A program made the position numbers and the translations under genes. Positions 1 to 6,614 of a stretch of 64,000 bases of DNA are shown here, piece by piece. Each line of letters begins with the position of its first letter. Position 1 is the stretch's first letter. Location: the NCBI RefSeq assembly GCF_024172125.1, contig NZ_JAMZEA010000013.1, positions 240,662 through 304,661 of the forward strand, written 5' to 3'. The notes under the pieces are model-generated. The model was not told the DNA's origin, made no database searches, and saw nothing but the letters and a program-made list of their open reading frames with translations. Source of the stretch: Actinomadura rupiterrae (GTDB lineage Bacteria; Actinomycetota; Actinomycetes; Streptosporangiales; Streptosporangiaceae).

Positions 1-219
1 CGGCAGCGGACCCCGGGCGCGCGGCGCGGGACGGTAGAGGCGGACCGGGACCGCGCCGTCCGCGCCGGGGACGGCCAGGTCCGCCACGTGCGGCAGCTCC
101 CGGCGCTCGACCGGGAACCGCAGATCGCTCAGCCGCCGCATCTCCTCGATCGTCCAGGGGTCCTCACCCGGCCCGCGCAGGCCGGCGAGGAAGCGTTCGG
201 TGGACGGATCGAGCGGCAC
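1..219 (-). CDS. alpha/beta hydrolase (esterase), N-terminal fragment
   Basis: Only the first 73 residues are inside the window; the gene runs off the left edge. The GTG start at 217-219 is preceded by a GGAGGG ribosome site at a normal distance. The visible part begins VPLDPSTERFLAGL and continues to VPVRLYRP, which matches the N-terminal cap of hormone-sensitive-lipase-type carboxylesterases, where this strand precedes the HGGG oxyanion loop. The HGGG motif and catalytic triad lie outside the window, so the family call rests on the start region only. It reads in the same direction as the next gene, from which it is separated by 90 bp. Confidence 0.6.
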   Translation of the reverse strand, partial: MPLDPSTERFLAGLRGPGEDPWTIEEMRRLSDLRFPVERRELPHVADLAVPGADGAVPVRLYRPAPRARGPLP

Positions 220-309
220 GCGGCACCCTCCCGGATCGACGACGGTCCTCAACGCCTTCCCCGCCGACCCGGGGCCCAACCGCTTCCGGGCCGCCCGGCG
301 CGATCGTGC

Positions 310-1203
310 TCAGCGGCCGGTCGCCTCGGCGACCAGGGCCTCGAACAGCCGCCGGTCGTCGCCCTCCTCCGGATGCCACTGGACGGCCAGGCCGAACCGG
401 TGGCCCTGCAGCTCGACCGCCTCCACCACCTGGTCGTCGGCCCAGGCGACCGCGGCCAGGCCCTTGCCGAGCCGGTCGGCGGCCTGGTGGTGGTAGGTCG
501 GGACGTCCGCGACATCGCCGAGGATCTTCCCGACCGTGCTGGTCGGGCTGATCCGGACGCGGTGCCGGCCGATCACGCCGATGTCGGGCGCGTGCCCGCG
601 GTGCCCGACCGCGTCCGGCAGGTGCTGGACCAGCCCGCCGCCGCGGGCGACGTTGAGCAGTTGCATGCCCCGGCAGATCGCCAGGAACGGCAGGTCGGCG
701 TCGATCGCGGCGCGCACCAGCGCCAGCTCGAACCGGTCGCGGCCCGGCTGCGGCGCGCCGGTCTCGGCGTGCCGGTCCGCGCCGTACAGCTCGGGGTCGA
801 CGTCCGCGCCGCCGGCGAACACGATCCCGTCCAGGCCGTCCACCAGCGCCGCGACACCGCGCAGGCTGCCGGTGGGCGGCAGCAGCACCGGCACGCCGCC
901 CGCCCGCTCCACCGACCGGACGTACCCGGCCGGCAGCACCGCCGCCTCGCGCACCCACACGCCCCAGCGCGCCGGTTCCAGGTACGTCGTGATCCCGATC
1001 AGCGGTGGCCGCGGCCCCCGCTCCCCCGGGCGCTGCTCGGCAGACCGCCGTTCCGCGGACCGCTGGTCTGCGGGCCGCTGGTCTGCGGGCCGCTGGTCGC
1101 CTGGCCGCTGGTCTGCGGGCCGCTGGTCGCCTGGCCGCTGGTCGCCTGCGCGCCGTCCGCCGGACGGTTCGTCCCCGGCGGCATGCCCTGTCGTGTCCAC
1201 CAT
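310..1203 (-). CDS. gamma-glutamyl-gamma-aminobutyrate hydrolase family protein (peptidase C26)
   Basis: A class I glutamine-amidotransferase-like hydrolase of the PuuD/C26 group, expected to cleave gamma-glutamyl amides in the cytoplasm. The core shows IGITTY at the domain start, the nucleophile elbow FLAICRGMQ and the WHPEE histidine/glutamate pair. The ATG at 1203 is chosen because GGGAGGG lies just upstream; the frame stays open further but without a ribosome site. At 297 residues it is longer than the usual 240 or so because residues 20-59 are a repetitive DQRP[AG] linker encoded by 15-bp repeats. The true substrate is not shown by context; no puu-type putrescine genes are adjacent. Confidence 0.85.
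   Translation of the reverse strand: MVDTTGHAAGDEPSGGRRAGDQRPGDQRPADQRPGDQRPADQRPADQRSAERRSAEQRPGERGPRPPLIGITTYLEPARWGVWVREAAVLPAGYVRSVERAGGVPVLLPPTGSLRGVAALVDGLDGIVFAGGADVDPELYGADRHAETGAPQPGRDRFELALVRAAIDADLPFLAICRGMQLLNVARGGGLVQHLPDAVGHRGHAPDIGVIGRHRVRISPTSTVGKILGDVADVPTYHHQAADRLGKGLAAVAWADDQVVEAVELQGHRFGLAVQWHPEEGDDRRLFEALVAEATGR
1027..1146 (-). repeat. 15-bp coding tandem repeats (DQRPA/G linker)
   Basis: About seven tandem 15-bp units encode DQRPA or DQRPG, followed by degenerate SAERR/SAEQRPG units, between the start and the catalytic domain of the C26 hydrolase. The unit length keeps the frame. The segment is highly charged and probably disordered. Confidence 0.85.
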
Positions 1204-1896
1204 GCGCGGTTTCCCTCCCTGCCTCCGGGACGTCTGCGCCATCCCGGAGTGCGGCGATATTCCGCTTTCGCTGGGCCATGATGCTGCATGCCCGTAGTCG
1301 GCCGTCCACCCCCAGTAGGCCCGGCTACCGCGCCAGCTTGCCTCATCCGCCTGGTTTCCGCAGGCCAACGCCCCATACACCGGTCCAGCCGCGGATCCGC
1401 CTTCCCGTCTCGGCCGCCGTGCCGCACGGTCCCCACGTCCCGGGACGTCCCGGCGGCGGCTCGGCGGACGGGCCGGTCGGCGTGCGGGCGGGGCGGTCGG
1501 CCGCGATGGTGGTTACGGGGCGCGTTGGGCAAATAATCCGCAACCTGCGGTTCGGGTAGAGAATCACGCACCGATAGTGCGGACTTATCCGCGCGGGCGG
1601 CGGCCGCCGGGAAATCTCCGAATCCCTTGACGGCTTGCGGATACCGCTGTGAAGTACCCGCCCCCAGCGGATGAATACCGATCAGTATTCATCTCCGAAA
1701 ACCATTATCGGCGATGACTGGCAATGACGGCGCGATTACGCTTCGACATAATGCACGGCAGTTGGCGCGAAACGGTTGAGAAAACCCGCCCTCCGGTGCG
1801 AGAATCTCGGAGAGTCGGACAACGCCGAGGGCGCCCGAAGCGCCGGGGAACATCGGTGACCGGCAAAAAAATGCACCTGGGGGGCGAGTCTGGCAA
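1204..1896. other. 693-bp divergent intergenic region
   Basis: Lies between the leftward C26 hydrolase and the rightward flavohemoprotein. It has several AT-richer stretches (around 1525-1570 and 1640-1760), which is unusual here and consistent with promoters for both genes. The clear element is the palindrome at 1670-1693. I see no convincing small gene: the open frames lack ribosome sites and recognisable sequence. Confidence 0.6.
1670..1693. promoter_or_regulatory. 24-bp palindromic operator candidate upstream of the flavohemoprotein
   Basis: GATGAATAC, a 6-bp centre containing GATC, then GTATTCATC: 11 of 12 base pairs of the dyad match. It sits about 200 bp before the flavohemoprotein start. 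Dimeric regulators such as TetR- or Rrf2-type proteins bind sites of this form. Flavohemoprotein genes are often under the NO sensor NsrR, but this sequence is not the NsrR consensus I know, so the binding protein is unassigned. Confidence 0.6.
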
Positions 1897-3282
1897 ATGT
1901 CCCTGGAACCCCGGATCGTCAAAGAGAGCTTCACGCACATCGAACCGGACGGCGAACGCGCCACCGCCTATTTCTATGGCCGGCTATTCGCCGAGAATCC
2001 GCGCCTGCGCACACTGTTCCCGCCCGCGATGGACCTGCAACGCGACCGGCTGTTCCACGCGCTCACCACGCTGGTGTGGAGCCTGGACAGCCCCGACTCC
2101 CTCGCCCACTACCTGAGCCAGCTCGGGCGCGACCACCGCAAGTTCGGCGTCCGGCCCGAGCACTACCCCGCCGTCGGCGCGGCGCTGCTCGCCACGCTGC
2201 GCCGCTTCTCCGGCGACGCCTGGACGGCCGAGACCGAGGCGGCCTGGACCGGCGCGTTCGGCGCGGCCGCCGAGATCATGATCGCCGCGGCCGAGCGCGA
2301 CGCGTCCGACGCCCCGCCCTGGTGGGTCGCCGAGGTCGTGGAGCACGAGCGCCGCGCTCCCGACATCGCCGTGCTGACCCTGCGGCCGAGCCAGCCGCTG
2401 CGGTTCGCGGCCGGGCAGTACATCACCGTCCAGACCGCGCGCTGGCCGCGCGTCTGGCGGCCGTACTCGATCGCCAACGCGCCGCGCGCCGACGGCATGC
2501 TCCGGCTGCACGTCCGGGCCGTCCCCGGCGGCTGGGTCAGCGGCACGCTCGTCCGGCACACCACCGCCGGCGACACCGTACTGCTCGGCCCGGCGCTCGG
2601 CGCCATGACACTCCCCACCGAGACACCGTCCACGCAAACACCGTCCACGCTGACACCTCCCGCCCAGCCCCGGCCCACCGGCACGCCGTCCGGCAAGGCG
2701 CGGCCCGTGGAGGCGCGGCCGGCCGACTCCGGGCGCGACCTGCTGCTGGTGGCGGGCGGCACCGGGCTCGCGCCGCTCAAGGCGATCGCCGAGCAGGCCG
2801 CGTCCGCCGGAGGGCACCGCGAGGTGCACCTGCTGTTCGCCGCCCGCACCGAACGCGACCTGTACGACCTGGCCGAACTGCGGCTGCTCGAATCGTCCTG
2901 CCCGCGGCTGCGCGTCGTCCCGGTCCTGTCGGACGACCCGCGCCGCGACGGACCGGTCGGGGCCAAGACGCTGCACGGCACGGCCGCCGAGGTCCTCGAC
3001 CGGTTCCGCGACTGGTCCGAGCACGAGGCCTACGTCGCGGGCCCGCCCGCCATGATCCGCACCACCACCGCCGCGCTGGAGCGGCTCGGCGTCCCGCCCG
3101 AGCGCATCCACCACGACCTCCTGGAAACCGAGCAGCGCGAGCGGCTCGCCCGCCGCGCCCGCGACCGCACCCCGCCCGCCAGCTGCCCCGTCGCCGGCCA
3201 CGCCGCACCCCGCGAGGCCGCCTCGGAGCCGGAGCCGGAGCCCGCGGCGACGGTCCCCGTCAACGAACCCGAGGCGACCTGA
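1897..3282 (+). CDS. hmp: flavohemoprotein (globin-FAD-NAD(P)H oxidoreductase, nitric oxide dioxygenase-like)
   Basis: Residues 1-130 are a globin domain with the B10 tyrosine region AYFYGRLF, a distal-side glutamine and the proximal histidine in LGRDHRKFGV. An FNR-type FAD domain follows (RPYSIAN, GWVSGTLV), then an NAD(P)H domain (LLLVAGGTGLAPLK, AGPPAMI). This architecture converts NO to nitrate in the cytoplasm. The ATG at 1897 has a GGGGGG-rich ribosome site 9-10 bases upstream. Two oddities: a 40-50 residue Thr/Pro-rich insertion between the FAD and NAD domains (about 2610-2730), and a C-terminal extension of about 50 residues rich in acidic residues and proline with one cysteine. The gene converges tightly on the regulator that follows, with a 3-bp gap. 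Confidence 0.88.
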   Translation: MSLEPRIVKESFTHIEPDGERATAYFYGRLFAENPRLRTLFPPAMDLQRDRLFHALTTLVWSLDSPDSLAHYLSQLGRDHRKFGVRPEHYPAVGAALLATLRRFSGDAWTAETEAAWTGAFGAAAEIMIAAAERDASDAPPWWVAEVVEHERRAPDIAVLTLRPSQPLRFAAGQYITVQTARWPRVWRPYSIANAPRADGMLRLHVRAVPGGWVSGTLVRHTTAGDTVLLGPALGAMTLPTETPSTQTPSTLTPPAQPRPTGTPSGKARPVEARPADSGRDLLLVAGGTGLAPLKAIAEQAASAGGHREVHLLFAARTERDLYDLAELRLLESSCPRLRVVPVLSDDPRRDGPVGAKTLHGTAAEVLDRFRDWSEHEAYVAGPPAMIRTTTAALERLGVPPERIHHDLLETEQRERLARRARDRTPPASCPVAGHAAPREAASEPEPEPAATVPVNEPEAT

Positions 3283-3285
3283 CCC

Positions 3286-4119
3286 TCACCAGCCGGCGCG
3301 GGACCGCAGGTAGTCGGAGGTGGCGGCGTCGGCCGGGTAGAACGACTCGATGGCCAATTCGGCGACGGTGATATCGACCGGCGTGCCGAAGGTCGCGATG
3401 GTGCTGAAGAACGACAGGTCCGTGCCGTCCACCCGGATGCGAAGCGGGACGAAGACATCGTGTCCGGTGGACGGAACGGCCGCCTCTTCCAGCGGATCCG
3501 ATCCGGGGAAATCGCGCAGTTCCTTATAGAGCCGCTCCAGCGCCGGATCGGCGGTGAGCGCGACGTGGCGCCGCACCCGGTCGACCATGTGCGCGCGCCA
3601 TTCGCCGAGGTTGAGGATGTACTTGGCGATGCCGTCGGGGTGCATGCTGAGGCGCAGCACGTTCAGCGGCGGCTCCAGCAGGTGCGGCGGCGCGAGGTCG
3701 GTGAAGATCGACGCTGCGTCGTTGGCGTCCACCAGGTTCCAGAAGCGGTCCACCACCACCGCCGGGTAGGGCTGGTGGCCGTCCAGCACCTGCCGCAGCG
3801 CGCCGCGCACCGCGTCCATGCGCGGCTCCTCCATCGGCGTCTCGGCGTACACCGGCGCGAACCCGGCCGCCACCAGCAGCAGGTTCCGGTCGCGCAGCGG
3901 GACGTCCAGGTGCTCGGCCAGCCGCAGCACCATCTCGCGGCTGGGCGCCGAGCGGCCGGTCTCGACGAAGCTCAGGTGCCGGGTCGACACGTCCGCCTCC
4001 GACGCCAGCTCCAGCTGGCTCAGCCGGCGCCGCTGCCGCCAGGCGCGCAACTGCTCGCCGATCGGCCGGACGTCGCCGTAGGAGGAGGACAGGGTCTCGG
4101 GGTGCGCGGTGGTCGTCAT
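3286..4119 (-). CDS. helix-turn-helix regulator, MmyB-like
   Basis: A 277-residue DNA-binding regulator. The N-terminal XRE helix-turn-helix (residues 18-75, LRAWRQRRRLSQLELA then STRHLSFVETGRSAPS) is followed by an MmyB-type ligand-binding domain (AVVVDRFWNLVDAN, ending in AIESFYPADAAT). Members of this family in actinomycetes usually act locally, often on an oxidoreductase beside them. The ATG at 4119 is used. A GTG immediately upstream (4122) lies exactly 7 bases after TAGCGT, so a leaderless start one codon earlier is equally likely. The gene is divergent from the BNR-repeat gene. Confidence 0.85.
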   Translation of the reverse strand: MTTTAHPETLSSSYGDVRPIGEQLRAWRQRRRLSQLELASEADVSTRHLSFVETGRSAPSREMVLRLAEHLDVPLRDRNLLLVAAGFAPVYAETPMEEPRMDAVRGALRQVLDGHQPYPAVVVDRFWNLVDANDAASIFTDLAPPHLLEPPLNVLRLSMHPDGIAKYILNLGEWRAHMVDRVRRHVALTADPALERLYKELRDFPGSDPLEEAAVPSTGHDVFVPLRIRVDGTDLSFFSTIATFGTPVDITVAELAIESFYPADAATSDYLRSRAGW

Positions 4120-4129
4120 CACGCCTCGA

Positions 4130-4135
4130 ACGCTA
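4130..4135 (-). promoter_or_regulatory. -10 box, leaderless start of the MmyB-type regulator
   Basis: TAGCGT on the minus strand, followed by 7 bases and then GTG-ATG. The spacing fits transcription starting at the first base of the start codon. Confidence 0.5.
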
Positions 4136-4308
4136 CCGACAGGAATGTCACCAAGACGATGACCTGCGGGGTAATGCGGCTTCCGCACGTCCGCCGGAAT
4201 CCCGGATTCTTCGCACACCTGTTCGGCTGTTTTGGGTGCGCCGTGACGCTCCGCATGCGAGCATCCACCAAGGGGCACCAGCCACGGAGGACACGCACGG
4301 GAGGGCCC

Positions 4309-5397
4309 ATGGCCGACCTCGCACTCGTCATCGGGACCCGCAAGGGCATGGTCGTCGCGCGGCCCCGCGCGGACGGCGGCTGGGACGCCGACCCGCTGCG
4401 GTTCGCCACCATGCCGGTGACCGCCGTAGCGGCCGACCCGCGCACCGGGCGCCTGCTCGCCGCCGTCCACAACCCGTTCTGGGGCGTGTCCCTCGCCGTC
4501 TCCGACGACCTCGGACGCACCTGGACCGAGCCCGCCCGCGACGCCGGCACCGCCCCGGTCGCCTTCCCCGAGGACACCGGCGCCGCGCTGCGCGACATCT
4601 GGCAGCTCCGGTACTCCCCCACCGAACCGGACGTGGTCTACGCCGGCGTCGAGCCCGCAGCGCTGTTCCGCTCCGAGGACGGCGGCCTGACGTTCAGCCT
4701 GGTCGAGGGCCTGTGGAACCATCCGCACCGGCCGTCCTGGCAGCCGGGCGCGGGCGGGATGTGCCTGCACACCGTCCTGCCCGACCCGGCCGACCCGGCG
4801 ACCGTGACCGTCGCGATCTCCGCCGGCGGCGTCTACCGCACGACGGACGGCGGGACGACCTGGACGGCCCGCAACCACGGCATCACCGCCGCGTTCCTGC
4901 CGGACCCGCCGCCCGAGTTCGGGCAGTGCGTGCACAAGGTCGACCTGCACCCGAGCCGTCCGGAGCGGATGTTCCTGCAGCACCACGGCGGCGTCTACCG
5001 CAGCGACGACGCCGGGGCCGCCTGGACCCGCGTCGACGCCGGCCTGCCGGCCGACTTCGGCTTCCCCCTGGTCGTCCACCCGCACCGGCCGGACACCCTC
5101 TACGTCCTGCCGCTCAACGCCGACATCGACCGCTCGCCCGCCGGGCACCGCTACCTGGTGCACCGCTCCGACGACGCGGGCGCGACCTGGCGGGCCTTCG
5201 ACAAGGGCCTGCCCGAAAGCCCCTGCTACGCCTCGGTGCTGCGCGACGCGATGTGCGCCGACACCCTCGACCCGGCCGGGATCTACTTCGGCACCCGCGA
5301 CGGCTGGGTCTACGCCTCCCGCGACGACGGCGAGAGCTGGACCGAGGTCGCCCGGCACCTCCCGGACGTCCTGTGCGTGCGCGCGGTGACGCGGTGA
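4309..5397 (+). CDS. BNR/YVTN-repeat (sialidase-fold) protein
   Basis: A 362-residue beta-propeller-type protein with repeated Asp-box motifs such as SDDLGRTW, SEDGGLTF, TTDGGTTW, SDDAGAAW, SDDAGATW and SRDDGESW. No signal peptide is visible, so it is probably cytoplasmic. Asp-box repeats mark the fold of sialidases and VPS10/plant photosystem-assembly proteins; the catalytic arginines of sialidase are not evident. The ATG at 4309 has a GGGAGGG ribosome site. Its stop overlaps the start of the MoaD/ThiS-like gene (GTGA), so the two are translationally coupled. The function is unknown. Confidence 0.85.
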   Translation: MADLALVIGTRKGMVVARPRADGGWDADPLRFATMPVTAVAADPRTGRLLAAVHNPFWGVSLAVSDDLGRTWTEPARDAGTAPVAFPEDTGAALRDIWQLRYSPTEPDVVYAGVEPAALFRSEDGGLTFSLVEGLWNHPHRPSWQPGAGGMCLHTVLPDPADPATVTVAISAGGVYRTTDGGTTWTARNHGITAAFLPDPPPEFGQCVHKVDLHPSRPERMFLQHHGGVYRSDDAGAAWTRVDAGLPADFGFPLVVHPHRPDTLYVLPLNADIDRSPAGHRYLVHRSDDAGATWRAFDKGLPESPCYASVLRDAMCADTLDPAGIYFGTRDGWVYASRDDGESWTEVARHLPDVLCVRAVTR

Positions 5398-5678
5398 AGG
5401 TGACCGTCCGGCTGCCGGGCGCGCTGCGCGACATCGCGGGCGCGCCCGCCGCCGTCCCGCTGGACCTCCCGCCAGGCGCCACGGTCGGCGACGCGCTGGC
5501 CGCGCTCGCCGGGGCCCTGCCCGCCGTCGGGCGCCGCGTCCGCGACGAGACCGGGGCGCTGCGCCCGCATGTCAACGTCTTCGTCGGCTCCGACAACATC
5601 CGCGACCTCGCCGGGACGGCCACACCGCTCGACGACGGAGCCGAGCTGCACGTCCTGCCTGCCGTCTCCGGCGGCTGA
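5394..5678 (+). CDS. MoaD/ThiS-family ubiquitin-like protein
   Basis: A 94-residue beta-grasp protein: VKVTVRLPGALRDIAG, then PHVNVFVGSDNIRDL and LHVLPAVSGG. The C-terminal Gly-Gly is the feature that MoaD, ThiS and related sulfur carriers need for adenylation and thiocarboxylate formation. The GTG start overlaps the preceding stop by 4 bases. No E1-like (MoeB/ThiF) or MoaE gene is adjacent. The downstream molybdopterin oxidoreductase is nearby but separated by a gene on the other strand. The acceptor pathway cannot be assigned from this window. Confidence 0.85.
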   Translation: MKVTVRLPGALRDIAGAPAAVPLDLPPGATVGDALAALAGALPAVGRRVRDETGALRPHVNVFVGSDNIRDLAGTATPLDDGAELHVLPAVSGG

Positions 5679-5693
5679 ACGTGCACCCGCCCT

Positions 5694-6413
5694 TTACGTT
5701 GTAGATCCGTTTTCGAGGCGTCCGTCCAGGAACCCGAGGATCCGCTCCCACGCCTCCGGCGCCCGCTCCTTGCCCTTCCCGATGCCGAAGGTGACCCGCC
5801 CGACCGCGTACAGCGGCCGCGGGAGCATCTCGTCCGACTCGGTGAGGAAGCTGTGCCCGGCGCCGGCGTACTCCTTCACGTCGTGCGGGACGTCCAGCAG
5901 GTTCAGCGCCCGCTCCAGCTTGGCCGCCGCGCCCGGCAGCGTCCGGTCCTCGCCGCCGTAGGTCGCCACGATCGGGCACGCGCCCTCCAGCACCCGCTCG
6001 GCGTGCCGCGGCACGATCCCGTAGTTGACCGCGGCCGCCTGGAAGTCCAGCTTCGCCGCCGCGACCAGCGCGAACCCGCCGCCCATGCAGAACCCCACGA
6101 CCCCGACCCGGCCGGTGCAGTCGTCCCGCTCGGCCGCCCACCTCCGGGCCGCCTCGATGTGCGCGAAGGTGGGTCCGCGCCGCGCCAGCAGGTCCCGGAA
6201 GGTCTTGCGGACGCAGCGGACCCAGTGCCGCCCGCCGTAGAGGTCCGGCAGCACCGCCAGGTAGCCGCGCGCCGCGAACCGGTCGGCCTGGGCGCGCATG
6301 TCCGCGTTGTCGCCGAACGACTCGAACAAGATGACCACCGCAGGCCACGGCCCCTCGCCCTCGGGCACGGCGAGGTAGGCGGGCAGTTCGCGCGAAATCC
6401 TGATCTCCGGCAT
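5694..6413 (-). CDS. dienelactone hydrolase family protein
   Basis: A 239-residue alpha/beta hydrolase. The nucleophile elbow is GFCMGGG, with cysteine in place of serine, the signature of dienelactone hydrolase (carboxymethylenebutenolidase) proteins. The acid region is YGGEDRTLP and the histidine lies in AGAGHSF. Such enzymes open dienelactones in chlorocatechol breakdown, but many homologues have other ester substrates. The ATG at 6413 follows GGGGGAGGG. The gene converges on the MoaD-like gene, ending 16 bp from its stop, and is divergent from the molybdopterin oxidoreductase. Confidence 0.85.
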   Translation of the reverse strand: MPEIRISRELPAYLAVPEGEGPWPAVVILFESFGDNADMRAQADRFAARGYLAVLPDLYGGRHWVRCVRKTFRDLLARRGPTFAHIEAARRWAAERDDCTGRVGVVGFCMGGGFALVAAAKLDFQAAAVNYGIVPRHAERVLEGACPIVATYGGEDRTLPGAAAKLERALNLLDVPHDVKEYAGAGHSFLTESDEMLPRPLYAVGRVTFGIGKGKERAPEAWERILGFLDGRLENGSTT

Positions 6414-6614
6414 GCCCGCACCCTCCCCCATCGCCCCGCCGCTGCCCAGCCCCAATCCGCCGCCGGTCCGGACGAACCCGCAGGACGGCCCGCCCCCTGT
6501 GGGCACGATCACACCCGGGCCGGGGCGGATGTCACGTGCGTCGCATGGTGTCGGTCCTGGCGCCGATGCCCCAGACTGGTGGGGAACTCCGTGTTCAGGA
6601 GGGGTCGGTCGCCG

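Noticed and set aside
1204..1896. Small genes in the 693-bp gap
   Set aside because: Open frames there have no ribosome site or leaderless box and no recognisable sequence; several run through repeat-coding DNA of the neighbour.
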